Assembly (NCBI RefSeq): GCF_011752565.1
Contig: NZ_VWXK01000022.1
Coordinates: 1-64,000 of the forward strand
Direction: 5' to 3'
Length of the DNA stretch: 64,000 nucleotides
From: Pantoea sp. Ap-967
GTDB lineage: Bacteria; Pseudomonadota; Gammaproteobacteria; Pseudomonadales; Pseudomonadaceae
Part shown: one piece after another, positions 26,374-34,791 of the stretch
How positions within the stretch are numbered: position 1 is the stretch's first letter
Layout of the letters: the number at the start of each line of letters is the position of its first letter
The notes under the pieces: model-generated
Databases searched by the model: none
Seen by the model: only the letters and a program-made list of their open reading frames with translations
What the model was told of the DNA's origin: nothing
Position numbers and translations under genes: made by a program

Positions 26374-29028
26374 ATGAATGATTCCACCCGCGCCGACGCA
26401 CTGCTGGCCACCCTCCCGCGTGCTGGCCGCGGCCGCCTGAAGGTCTTTCTCGGCGCCGCCCCCGGCGTGGGCAAGACCTTCGCCATGCTCCAGGCCGCCC
26501 ACGCCCAGCAACGCCAGGGCGTGCAGGTGCTGGCGGCGGTGGTCGAAACCCACGGCCGGGCCGAAACCGAGGCCCTGCTCGGCGGCTTGCTCCAGCAACC
26601 CCTGCTGCGCAGCGAGTACCGCGGTGTCACCCTTGAGGAAATGGACCTGGATGGCCTGCTCAAGGCCGCCCCGGCCCTGGCCCTGGTCGACGAGCTGGCC
26701 CACACCAACGCCCCCGGCAGCCGCCATGCCAAACGCTGGCAGGACGTGCAGGAACTGCTCGCCGCCGGCATCGACGTGTACACCACGGTCAACGTCCAGC
26801 ACCTGGAAAGCCTCAACGACAAAGTTCGCGGCATCACCGGCGTGCAGGTGCGCGAAACCCTGCCGGATTGGGTGCTGCAGGAGGCCTTCGAGCTGGTCCT
26901 GATCGACCTGCCGCCACGTGAACTGCTTGAGCGCCTGCGCGAAGGCAAGGTGTACGTGCCGGAGCAGGCGCGCGCCGCCATCGATGCGTTCTTCTCGCCA
27001 ACCAACCTCACCGCCCTGCGCGAGCTGGCCATGCAGACCGCCGCCGCGCAGGTGGACGCCGACCTGGCCCATGGTTACCGCCTGCGCGGTGAAGCAGCGC
27101 CGGCCCTGCGCGGGCGACTGCTGGTCGGGGTGGACGGCGATGAACAAGCCGAGCGCCTGGTGCGCCACGCCAGCCGTGTCGCCCTGCGCCGTCACCTGCC
27201 CTGGAGCCTGGTGCATGTGGACAACGGCCGGCTGCGCGACGAAGCTGCCCGCCAGCGCCTGCAGGCAGCGCAGCAGCTGGCTGAGCGCTTGGGTGGTGAA
27301 GTGGTGGTGCTGCGTGCAGGCGAAGTGGCCCGCACGTTGATCCAGCACGCCGCTGAACGGCGCGCCAGCCTGGTGCTGGTGGGGCAGTCGCGCGACCGCT
27401 TGCGCCGGCGCCTGTTCGGTGCAGGCGTTGCCACCCGGCTGCTACGTGAAAGCCATGGGCTGGAGATCAACGTGCTCGACCGCGACAGCCAGGCGCGCCC
27501 GGCGCGGGCGGCGGTGAGCCGGATCTGGGTCTGGCGCCACTATCTGCTGGCGCTGCTGGCTACCGGGCTGGCTGCGGGCCTGGCCTGGGCAGTGGCCAGC
27601 GTGCTGGCGCTGCCGAACATCTCGTTGGTGTTCCTCGCCGCCGTGCTGCTGGTGGCCGTGCGCAGCAGCCTGGGCCCGGCACTGGCCTGCGCGGCGCTGT
27701 CGTTCCTGGCCTACGACTTCCTGTTCATTCCCCCGAATTTCTCGTTCAGCATCCAGCGCGAGGAAGACGTGCTGACGCTGGTGTTCTTCCTGCTGATGGC
27801 GGCCCTTACCGGCAACCTTGCCGCCCGCCAGCGCAGCCAACTGCAGGCCCTGCGCGAAACCCAGGCGCAGACCAACCAACTGCTCGACCTGTCCCGCCGG
27901 CTGACCGTGGCCACCGACCGCCAGGCGGTGTTCAACGCTGCTGGCCGCCACCTCAATGGCTGGAAGGACGTGCAGGTGTGCCTGCTGGAGCGCAACACTG
28001 AAGGCCTGCTGCAGCTGGCCAGCGGCGAAGCCCAGGCCTTGAGCGACAACGAGCGCGCCGCCGCCGAGTGGGCCTGGCAGCATGGCCAGGCCGCCGGCCA
28101 CGGCAGCGACACCTTGCCCAATGGCCGCTGGTGGTGGTGGCCGCTGGCGGTCGATGAGCAGCCGCTGGCACTGCTTGGCGTGCGCCCACGTTCTGGCGAG
28201 CCGCTGAGCGCCCAGCGCAGGCGCCTGCTGATGGCGCTTGGCCAACCGCTGGCCCAGGCCCTGGCCCGGGCGCGTCTGGCCGAGCAGCTTGAAGCGGCGC
28301 GGCTGCACGGTGAAACCGAGCAGTTGCGCAGCGCCCTGTTGGCCTCGGTGTCCCATGACCTGCGCACGCCGCTGACGGCCATGCGTGGCAGCATCGACAG
28401 CCTGCTGGCGCTGGGCGAGGCCATCCCCCTGGAAGACCGCCGTGAACTGCTCGAAGGCACCCGCAACGAAGCCGAGCGCCTGGACCGCTACATCCAGAAC
28501 CTGCTCGACATGACGCGCCTGGGCCATGGCGGCCTGAAGCTTGCGCGCGACTGGGTGGCCCCGGCCGATATCGTCGGCAGCGCCTTGAACCGCCTGCGCG
28601 CGGTGCTGGCGCCCCTGCGCGTGCACACCGAGGTGCCCGCTGAGCTGCCGCTGCTGTTCGTGCACGCCGCGCTGATCGAGCAGGCGCTGATCAATGTGCT
28701 GGAAAACGCCGCACGCTTTTCCCCAGCCCAGGGCCGCCTTGAGCTGCAGCTCGCCGTGCACGGCGAGCAACTGCATTTCGCCGTCAGCGACCAAGGCCCG
28801 GGCATTCCGGTGGCCGAGCGCGAGAAGATCTTCGACATGTTCTACACCGCTGCCCGTGGCGACCGCGGCGGGCAGGGCACCGGCCTGGGCCTGGCGATCT
28901 GCCAGGGCATGATCGGAGCCCATGGCGGGCAGATTCTGGTCGGTGAAGGCATCGATGGCCACGGCACCTGCATCACTCTATGCTTGCCGCTGCCCCCGCA
29001 ACCTGAAGCCGAAAGCGAAACCCCATGA
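26374..29028 (+). CDS. kdpD: Sensor histidine kinase KdpD
   Basis: An 884-residue membrane sensor kinase controlling the Kdp pump in response to K+ limitation and ionic or osmotic stress. Domain order is normal: the KdpD N-terminal domain with Walker A GAAPGVGKT (27-35), a universal-stress-protein-like domain (about 245-370), four clustered membrane helices (about 390-490), a GAF-like region, HisKA with SVSHDLRTPLTAM, and HATPase_c with NVLENAARF, DQGPGIP and GTGLGLAI. AAGGA precedes the ATG. Its stop overlaps the kdpE start (ATGA). Confidence 0.96.
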   Translation: MNDSTRADALLATLPRAGRGRLKVFLGAAPGVGKTFAMLQAAHAQQRQGVQVLAAVVETHGRAETEALLGGLLQQPLLRSEYRGVTLEEMDLDGLLKAAPALALVDELAHTNAPGSRHAKRWQDVQELLAAGIDVYTTVNVQHLESLNDKVRGITGVQVRETLPDWVLQEAFELVLIDLPPRELLERLREGKVYVPEQARAAIDAFFSPTNLTALRELAMQTAAAQVDADLAHGYRLRGEAAPALRGRLLVGVDGDEQAERLVRHASRVALRRHLPWSLVHVDNGRLRDEAARQRLQAAQQLAERLGGEVVVLRAGEVARTLIQHAAERRASLVLVGQSRDRLRRRLFGAGVATRLLRESHGLEINVLDRDSQARPARAAVSRIWVWRHYLLALLATGLAAGLAWAVASVLALPNISLVFLAAVLLVAVRSSLGPALACAALSFLAYDFLFIPPNFSFSIQREEDVLTLVFFLLMAALTGNLAARQRSQLQALRETQAQTNQLLDLSRRLTVATDRQAVFNAAGRHLNGWKDVQVCLLERNTEGLLQLASGEAQALSDNERAAAEWAWQHGQAAGHGSDTLPNGRWWWWPLAVDEQPLALLGVRPRSGEPLSAQRRRLLMALGQPLAQALARARLAEQLEAARLHGETEQLRSALLASVSHDLRTPLTAMRGSIDSLLALGEAIPLEDRRELLEGTRNEAERLDRYIQNLLDMTRLGHGGLKLARDWVAPADIVGSALNRLRAVLAPLRVHTEVPAELPLLFVHAALIEQALINVLENAARFSPAQGRLELQLAVHGEQLHFAVSDQGPGIPVAEREKIFDMFYTAARGDRGGQGTGLGLAICQGMIGAHGGQILVGEGIDGHGTCITLCLPLPPQPEAESETP

Positions 29029-29717
29029 GCCAGTCCGCCACCCTGTTGGTCATCGATGACGAACCGCAGATCCGCAAGTTCCTGCGCATCAGCCTGAGCT
29101 CCCAGGGCTACAAGGTGATCGAGGCGGCCACCGGCGGCGAGGGGTTGGCCCAGGCGGCCCTGGCCAAGCCGGACCTGGTGGTGCTCGACCTTGGCCTGCC
29201 CGACATGGACGGCCAGCAGGTGCTGCGCGAGCTGCGCGAATGGAGCGCGGTGCCGGTGCTGGTGCTGTCGGTGCGGGCCAGCGAGGTGCAGAAGGTCGAT
29301 GCCCTGGATGGCGGTGCCAACGATTATGTGACCAAGCCGTTTGGCATCCAGGAATTCCTTGCCCGGGTGAGGGCCTTGCTACGCCAGGTGCCGCAGTCGG
29401 GCGGCAGCGAAGTGACGGCGAGCTTCGGGCCTTTGCGGGTGGACTTTGCCTTTCGCAAAGTGACGCTGGACGGCGTGGAGGTTGCACTGACGCGCAAGGA
29501 GTACGCGCTGCTGGCGCAACTGGCGGGGCACCCGGGGCGGGTGATTACCCAGCAGCAGCTGCTCAAGGACATCTGGGGGCCGACCCATGTGGACGATACC
29601 CATTACCTGCGGATCGTGGTGGGGCATTTGCGGCAAAAGCTGGGCGATGACCCGACGGCGCCACGGTTCATCATTACCGAGGCGGGAGTGGGCTATCGCC
29701 TGGTGGCGCCGGCCTGA
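29025..29717 (+). CDS. kdpE: Response regulator KdpE
   Basis: An OmpR-family DNA-binding response regulator (230 residues), the partner of KdpD and activator of kdpFABC. The receiver has VIDDEPQIRK, the phosphoacceptor Asp in VVLDLGLPDMDG, and the Lys of NDYVTKPFG. The winged-helix output (about 130-228) ends with FIITEAGVGYRLV. Translationally coupled to kdpD. It converges on a LysR gene 23 bases away with no visible terminator. Confidence 0.96.
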   Translation: MSQSATLLVIDDEPQIRKFLRISLSSQGYKVIEAATGGEGLAQAALAKPDLVVLDLGLPDMDGQQVLRELREWSAVPVLVLSVRASEVQKVDALDGGANDYVTKPFGIQEFLARVRALLRQVPQSGGSEVTASFGPLRVDFAFRKVTLDGVEVALTRKEYALLAQLAGHPGRVITQQQLLKDIWGPTHVDDTHYLRIVVGHLRQKLGDDPTAPRFIITEAGVGYRLVAPA

Positions 29718-29740
29718 TGATCGTGTAGGCGCGTGTGCAT

Positions 29741-30646
29741 TCAGGCTCTTGGTGGTTCCTTTTCGAACAGCTGGCGCATCACTTCCAGGTAACGCCTGGC
29801 ACCCAACCCCAGCGGCCTTGGCTTGAGCCAGATGATATCCACCCAAAGCCGCAAACGGCTGGCCATGTTGTCGAAACGCACTTCGGCCAGCGCCCCCGAG
29901 GCGATCAATGGCTCCACCAACGGCTGCGGTAGGTAGGCCCAGCCCAAGCCGGATTGCACCAGGTCCAGGGTCGCCAGGTAGCTGTCGGTCAACCAGATGC
30001 GCCGCGACAGCACCATGCGTGGGTCCGAACCGGTCGCCTTGCCCGAGGCCACGATGATCTGCCGCTGTTCGGCGAACGCTTCCTCTGGCATGGGCATGCC
30101 GCTGTTGCTGCCAGCAGGGTGGCGCGGCGAGGCGACGGCTACCAGCAGTTGGCTGCCAGCTTCGAGAAAGGATTCGCGCTCATCGATGCCTGGCCGTTCG
30201 AACACCAGCGCCAGTTGCACGCTGCCTTCATGCAGCAAGCGCACCGCTTCGGTCTGGGTGGCCGAGCGCACTTCGATTTCCAGGCTGGGAAATTCCCTGG
30301 CCAGGGTTTCCAGCGGCTGGCTCCAGCGGCCGGTTTGCAGCTCGGGGGCCATGGCGATGGTCAGGCGTTTTTCCAGCCCTTGGTGCAGTTGCAGGGCCTG
30401 GGCGTCGAGCAGGTTGAGCTGGCAGATCACCTGGCGCGCCTGGGGCTCCAGGGCCAACGCGGCGCTGGTGGGTAGGGCTTTGCGGGTGGCGCGGTCGAAC
30501 AGGGCGAGGTCCAGTTCCGCCTCTAGTTGCGCGATGGCCATGCTCACGGCTGACGGCACGCGGCCCAGCTTGCGGGCGGCGGCAGAGAACGAGCCGGCTT
30601 CCAGCACGGCGAGGAAGATGGTCAGGGAGTCGCTGGTGAAGGCCAT
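29741..30646 (-). CDS. LysR family transcriptional regulator
   Basis: A 301-residue LysR-type regulator. The N-terminal winged helix-turn-helix reads FLAVLEAGSFSAAARKLGRVPSAVSMAIAQLE (positions about 9-40; central part AARKLGRVPSAVSMAI), followed by a periplasmic-binding-like effector domain from about 90. ATG at 30646 (MAFTSDSLTIF) is preferred; upstream in-frame codons run into the REP element at 30690-30785. It is downstream of, and on the same strand as, the aminotransferase fusion, but a REP separates them, so a regulatory link is not shown. Confidence 0.9.
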   Translation of the reverse strand: MAFTSDSLTIFLAVLEAGSFSAAARKLGRVPSAVSMAIAQLEAELDLALFDRATRKALPTSAALALEPQARQVICQLNLLDAQALQLHQGLEKRLTIAMAPELQTGRWSQPLETLAREFPSLEIEVRSATQTEAVRLLHEGSVQLALVFERPGIDERESFLEAGSQLLVAVASPRHPAGSNSGMPMPEEAFAEQRQIIVASGKATGSDPRMVLSRRIWLTDSYLATLDLVQSGLGWAYLPQPLVEPLIASGALAEVRFDNMASRLRLWVDIIWLKPRPLGLGARRYLEVMRQLFEKEPPRA

Positions 30647-30689
30647 GGTGCTCGCGCCTGGGATTGGGGTGATTGAGAGTAATGGATTG

Positions 30690-30785
30690 AGCGCCGCTGC
30701 GCGCCTACCAGGACAGCGCAGATCCCCGTAGGAGCGAGCGTAGCTCGCGAAGCGCCGCCCGTGCGGCGCTCGATCTCCCAGGCGC
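30690..30785. repeat. REP-based repeat related to the composite element
   Basis: Contains GAGCGCCGCTGCGCGCCTACC, a REP unit GTAGGAGCGAGCGTAGCTCGCG, then GCGCCGCCCGTGCGGCGCTCG and ATCTCCCAGGCGCC. The last blocks match the right side of the composite elements at 15285-15538 and 35182-35438, so this looks like a shortened relative. Confidence 0.75.
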
Positions 30786-30805
30786 CAAACATCCCAAACC
30801 AAACG

Positions 30806-33733
30806 CTACAACCCTTCCCCCAACACCCGGTCAATGCTGTCGACGAAGTAGTCGACACTGGCCCGCGTCGTGCACATCGGCGGCTTGATCTTGAGAATGT
30901 TCAGGTAATCCCCCGTCGGCTGCATGAAAATCCCCAGCTCACGCAGGCGGTCGCACAGGGCCATGGTTTCCTCGGTAGCCGGCTCCAACGTTTCACGGTC
31001 GCGCACCAGCTCAAGCCCCAGGTAGAACCCTGAGCCATGGGCCGCGCCGGCCAGCGGGTGCGTGTCGACCAGCGCCTGCAGGCGTGCCTTGAAATAGCGC
31101 CCGGTGTCTCGGGCGTTGTCCCACAGGCCTTCTTCCTGCATCACATCGAGCACGGCCATGCCGATGCGGCAGCTCACCGGGCTGCCGCCAGCCGACGAGA
31201 AGAAGTAGCCCTCGGCCTCCAGTGCCTCGGCAATCTCGCGGCGGGTGATGACCACACCCAGCGGCTGGCCGTTGCCCATGCCCTTGGCCATGGTGATGAT
31301 GTCCGGCACCACGCCCTGTTCCTCGAAACCCCAGAAGTACTCGCCCAGGCGGCCATAGCCGACCTGCACCTCATCGGCGATGCACACCCCACCGCGCGCA
31401 CGGACCTTGGCGTAGGCCTCGCGCAGGTAGCCCGCCGGCAGCGAGATGCCCCCGGCATTGCCATACACCGGCTCGCAAATGATGCCAGCCAGCTGGCGGC
31501 CACGGGCGTCGAGGTCGGCCAGCTTGGCGTCGACGTCGCGCAGGTAGCCGGCGGCGGTGTCGGCGCCGCGCAAGCGGCCACGGAAGGTGTTCGGCGCCTC
31601 GACCGGGTGCACCCAGTCCGGGCGGGTTTCCAGGGCCTGCGGGTTGTCGGCGATGGAGGTGGAAATGGCGTCGGTGGCCACCGACCAGCCATGGTAGGCC
31701 TCCAGCACGCTCAACAGGTCACGCCCGCCGCTGTAGGCCCAGGCCAGGCGGATGGCCAGGTCGTTGGCCTCGGTGCCGCTGTTGACCATGAACACCCGAT
31801 CGAAGCCCTCGGGCGCAAGCGTTAGCAGGCGCTCGGAGAATTCGGTGATGGCGGCATAGTGAAAACGCGAGTTGGTATTGAGCAGCGACCACTGGCGCGC
31901 CGCCTCAGCAGCCATGCGTGGGTGCCCATGGCCAAGCACGGCGACGTTGTTGAGCATGTCCAGGTAAGAACGGCCCTGCAGGTCGATCAGGTAGTTGCGC
32001 CAGCCGCGTTCGATCTGCGGCGGCTGGGCGTAGTAATGCTTTTGCGAGCGGGCGAAGCTGGCGTCGCGCCGGGCCAGCAGGGCCTGCGGGTCGGCCAGCG
32101 GTTCGGCATCGCAATCGATCCCCAGCAACGCCGCAGGTGACGGGCACAGGGCCAGCCAGGCGGCAGCGTGGGACGGTGTGGCGAAGAACGGCGGCTGGAT
32201 GCCGCTGTCCAAGCACAGCTGGACACTGAGAAAGCCGCAGCTGCTGCCCAGGGGTTGCCCTTTTTCCACCGCCTGGCCATCCGCCGGGGCATCCTCCAGG
32301 CCGTGCAACCACAAGGCCCAGTGTGAGGTGCGCAGGCAACCGCGGCCGTCGCCGTGGCGTTGCCAGGTGCCCGCTTCTGGCGCCTGAACGGGGCTGCCAT
32401 TGGGCACATGCAGCTCTACGCCCAGCGCGCAGGTCGCAGGTTCTTCAGGGCGATCGATATGGGTTTGTGACAGGCGATACTGGCCGTGCAGGCTGCAGGC
32501 CGGTGCAGGTTGCGCGCTCAACAGGTGCTGGTCGAAGCCTGCCTGTTCCCAGTTGCCGGCTTCGCAGTGGGCACTGAGCACGCCCAGGTCGACGCGCCCG
32601 ACGGGTTGCCCGGCCAACTCAGGAAGCAGGGCGGCGCAGCCCGTCAGGTCGGCGACGTCGGCTTGCAGGCCGGCCGCCTGGAGAATGGCCACCTCCATCA
32701 AGGCGAACGGCACGGCCGTGGCGGTATCGAAAATTTCCCATTCATGGGCGACATTGTCGCGGGTGTACTGGTTGTCAGGGTCCACGGCCAATTGCTGCGC
32801 GCTGCTCAGCACCAGCACCGCCGCACGGTTGACGACCAGCGGCCACAAGGCACGCAGTTCGGCTTCGGTCAGTGGGTTGAGGGCCTGGTAGGCGCTGACT
32901 GCCGGCAGAATACGCAGCGGGTCGCCCTCGGCGTGGTGCAGCAAGGCTGCGCAGGTGACCGAGAGGTCGGCGATGCGCCAGGTGCGCGACAGGTCGCCGA
33001 AGTCGATCACCCCTTGCAATTGCCATTGGCGCTGGTCGTCGCGGGCCCACACGGTGTTGTCGTCGGTGATGTCCAGGTGCACGGCCTGGGTCGGCAGGTG
33101 CTGCGCCAAGGGGGCCAGGCGCGCGTTGGCCAAATGCGCGGCCTGTGTGATGCGGGTGCGTTGCGCGGCGTCCTGCAGCACCGGCAGCAGGTGCGCGATC
33201 AGCGCCTGGGCATGTTGCGGGTCCCATTGCAGGGTACGCACAAGGCCTGGGTGGTCGAAACCTGCCAGCGCGTTGCCGAGTTGCGCGCAGAGCTTGCCCT
33301 GCTCGGCTGCCAGGCGTGCGGGCAGGTGCTTGAGGCGGGTCAGTGGCTGGCCGTCGATGTAGCTGAGCAGGCGCACCCGCAGCGGTTGGCCGTCGATCTC
33401 CAGGGCCAGCAGGGTTTCGCCGTTGCTGGCCGGTTGCACGCTGGGCACGGGCAGGCCTTGTTCACGCAGGTAGGCGAGGGCGGCGTGCTGGGCCTGCAGC
33501 TCGGCCTCGGCGTAGCTGCCGTGGCAGGCCTTGAGCACGAAGCGCCCTTGGGCCGTGTTTACGCGGTAGTTCAGGTCCTGCTGGCTGCCCATTGCCGACA
33601 ACTCCCCGTGCAGACCGTAATGCGCCTTGAGCAGGGCGTGGGCCTGGGCTTCGCCGAGCACGGGGCTGGGCAGGCCGGCGCGCTGGATCAGCGTGTCGAG
33701 GGCAGGGGAGGCGGGCAGGTGTTGGTTGGGCAT
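30806..33733 (-). CDS. Kinase-like / M23-like / class III aminotransferase fusion
   Basis: A 975-residue three-part protein. Residues about 20-330 resemble aminoglycoside/choline phosphotransferases: HLDITDDNTVW is the catalytic-loop equivalent and GVIDFGD the metal-binding DFG-like motif. Residues about 430-540 look like an M23 peptidase-type beta domain (GVELHVPNGSPVQAPEAG), but the catalytic HxH is not preserved (GFLSVQLCLD). Residues about 560-975 are a class III PLP aminotransferase with NSGTEANDLAIR, DEVQVGYGRLG and the PLP Lys817 in ITMAKGMGNG. Relatives include phospho-lyases acting on phosphorylated amino alcohols or hydroxylysine; a kinase-then-PLP-enzyme sequence in one chain is plausible, but the substrate is unknown. 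Confidence 0.88.
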   Translation of the reverse strand: MPNQHLPASPALDTLIQRAGLPSPVLGEAQAHALLKAHYGLHGELSAMGSQQDLNYRVNTAQGRFVLKACHGSYAEAELQAQHAALAYLREQGLPVPSVQPASNGETLLALEIDGQPLRVRLLSYIDGQPLTRLKHLPARLAAEQGKLCAQLGNALAGFDHPGLVRTLQWDPQHAQALIAHLLPVLQDAAQRTRITQAAHLANARLAPLAQHLPTQAVHLDITDDNTVWARDDQRQWQLQGVIDFGDLSRTWRIADLSVTCAALLHHAEGDPLRILPAVSAYQALNPLTEAELRALWPLVVNRAAVLVLSSAQQLAVDPDNQYTRDNVAHEWEIFDTATAVPFALMEVAILQAAGLQADVADLTGCAALLPELAGQPVGRVDLGVLSAHCEAGNWEQAGFDQHLLSAQPAPACSLHGQYRLSQTHIDRPEEPATCALGVELHVPNGSPVQAPEAGTWQRHGDGRGCLRTSHWALWLHGLEDAPADGQAVEKGQPLGSSCGFLSVQLCLDSGIQPPFFATPSHAAAWLALCPSPAALLGIDCDAEPLADPQALLARRDASFARSQKHYYAQPPQIERGWRNYLIDLQGRSYLDMLNNVAVLGHGHPRMAAEAARQWSLLNTNSRFHYAAITEFSERLLTLAPEGFDRVFMVNSGTEANDLAIRLAWAYSGGRDLLSVLEAYHGWSVATDAISTSIADNPQALETRPDWVHPVEAPNTFRGRLRGADTAAGYLRDVDAKLADLDARGRQLAGIICEPVYGNAGGISLPAGYLREAYAKVRARGGVCIADEVQVGYGRLGEYFWGFEEQGVVPDIITMAKGMGNGQPLGVVITRREIAEALEAEGYFFSSAGGSPVSCRIGMAVLDVMQEEGLWDNARDTGRYFKARLQALVDTHPLAGAAHGSGFYLGLELVRDRETLEPATEETMALCDRLRELGIFMQPTGDYLNILKIKPPMCTTRASVDYFVDSIDRVLGEGL

Positions 33734-33783
33734 GGGCTCTACCGTGGGTGCATGGGTGACAGAGGCGACTGTATGCCCGATTT

Positions 33784-33830
33784 AACTGATGATGAAAGAT
33801 GATTGTGATCAGATTTTTTGATGATTAGTT
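33784..33830. promoter_or_regulatory. Repeated TGATGAT motifs upstream of the fusion gene
   Basis: AACTGATGAT near the left end, AGATGATTGTGATCAG in the middle and TGATGATTAGTT at the right. CTGAT/ATCAG and AACT/AGTT are inverted, and GATGAT occurs three times. The AT-rich cluster, 51-97 bases before the fusion gene start, looks like a regulator-binding region. Confidence 0.35.
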
Positions 33831-33848
33831 GGCTTGGGGCTGATATCG

Positions 33849-33875
33849 CATCGCGAGCTTTGCTCGCTCCTACGG
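33849..33875. repeat. Single REP unit overlapping the merR-type gene end
   Basis: TCGCGAGCTTTGCTCGCTCC followed by TACGGG: one REP arm pair with no partner. Its CTACGGG end supplies, on the minus strand, the TAG stop (33870-33872) of the adjacent MerR-family gene. Confidence 0.7.
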
Positions 33876-34256
33876 GTCGGGGTTGGGGTTGGGGTTGGGG
33901 TTGGGGGCGGGGCGTAATGGGCAGGCCATCTGCAGGCGTTGCAGCAACACGGCGCGCAGTTGCAGTAATGCCTCCACCCGCTGCTCCACCAGCGCCAGCT
34001 TGTCGCGCAGCAACCCTTCCACCGCCTGATCGGGGGCTTCTGCCTGCCACAATTGAGCCACGTTGCTGCCAATTTCCCCCAGGCTGAACCCCAGCTGCTG
34101 CGCCGTGCGAATAAACCCTACCAACTGCACCGTCTCCTGCGGGTAGTCGCGATAACCATTAGCCAGGCGCCGCGCCTGGATCAACCCGCGCTCCTCATAG
34201 AAGCGCAAGGTGTCGCGGCTTACTTCGCAGGCCTGGGCCAATTCACCAATTCGCAC
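33870..34256 (-). CDS. MerR family transcriptional regulator
   Basis: A 128-residue MerR-type regulator. The GTG start (34256) follows AAGGAG. The DNA-binding part MRIGELAQACEVSRDTLRFY then YEERGLIQARR-type wing is typical, followed by RTAQQLGFSLGEIG and a dimerization helix (about 78-112). No metal-binding Cys pattern is seen. The C-terminus is an Asn-Pro repeat (NPNPNPNPDP) encoded by a GGGGTT hexanucleotide tract on the opposite strand, and the stop codon lies in a REP unit. This tail appears to be a recent addition. It is divergent from a small membrane-protein gene with a MerR-type promoter between them. Confidence 0.9.
   Translation of the reverse strand: MRIGELAQACEVSRDTLRFYEERGLIQARRLANGYRDYPQETVQLVGFIRTAQQLGFSLGEIGSNVAQLWQAEAPDQAVEGLLRDKLALVEQRVEALLQLRAVLLQRLQMACPLRPAPNPNPNPNPDP
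33879..33912 (+). repeat. GGGGTT hexanucleotide repeat (G-quadruplex-prone)
   Basis: Four perfect GGGGTT units (33879-33902) followed by GGGGGCGGGG. This gives six runs of at least four G on the plus strand, enough for an intramolecular G-quadruplex. The tract is coding on the minus strand (Asn-Pro dipeptides of the MerR-type protein); units of six bases can expand or contract without a frameshift. Confidence 0.92.
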
Positions 34257-34276
34257 GGTTTTCTCCTTGTACGGGC

Positions 34277-34308
34277 TTGACCTTGGAGCATACCCCAGGC
34301 TTTAGCCT
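34277..34308 (+). promoter_or_regulatory. MerR-type promoter/operator with long spacer
   Basis: TTGACC (34277-34282), a 20-base spacer and TAGCCT (34303-34308). The over-long spacer contains a near dyad, CCTTGGAGCATACCCCAGG. MerR regulators act on 19-20-base spacers with such dyads, so this is the likely activated promoter of the membrane-protein and GFA-family genes and the autoregulatory site of the MerR gene. Confidence 0.75.
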
Positions 34309-34341
34309 GCTCGCTTCATTGAAACCAGAGGAGCAATCACC

Positions 34342-34791
34342 ATGTGGAGCAGGGCCCAATACGGCAAGCTGGTCCGTGCCAGCGGCCTTTACGACCTGAT
34401 CGTCACGGCAGGCTTTGCCACGCCGTGGACCTTCGCCCTGTTGCACGACGCGCTCGGCACGCTGCACGCCACCTTGGGCTTGCACGGGCAGATTCCGGCG
34501 TTCGGCCCGATGCATATGCTGATGGCCAACCTGATGGGGTCGATCGTGTGCGTTTGGGCGTGGTTGAGGATACGCCATCCGCTGCAGCGTTTCGGGCGCT
34601 ACGACGCGGTGGGGAGGGTGCTGTTTGCCAGTTGGCAGTGGTATGCCCTGTTGCACGGGGCGTCTGGTTTGTTGTGGGCTTTTCTAGTACTTGAGGTGGC
34701 TTGGGCGATCGTGCAGTTGGCGCCGGTCAAGCCGTCGCGGGTAAGCTTGGCGGTTTCCCAGGAAGGGTTGAACCATGACGCAGGTGTATGA
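34342..34791 (+). CDS. Small four-helix membrane protein
   Basis: A 149-residue integral membrane protein with about four hydrophobic segments (about 14-35, 52-75, 92-112, 110-130). No catalytic motif is visible, and the family is not recognised. GAGGAG precedes the ATG. It lies under the putative MerR-type promoter at 34277-34308 and its 3' end overlaps the start of the GFA-family gene by 17 bases, so the two are co-expressed. Confidence 0.8.
   Translation: MWSRAQYGKLVRASGLYDLIVTAGFATPWTFALLHDALGTLHATLGLHGQIPAFGPMHMLMANLMGSIVCVWAWLRIRHPLQRFGRYDAVGRVLFASWQWYALLHGASGLLWAFLVLEVAWAIVQLAPVKPSRVSLAVSQEGLNHDAGV

Noticed and set aside
33879..33912. Telomere-like GGGGTT repeat
   Set aside because: Resemblance to ciliate telomeres is only in the unit; four units in a bacterial coding region are a microsatellite.
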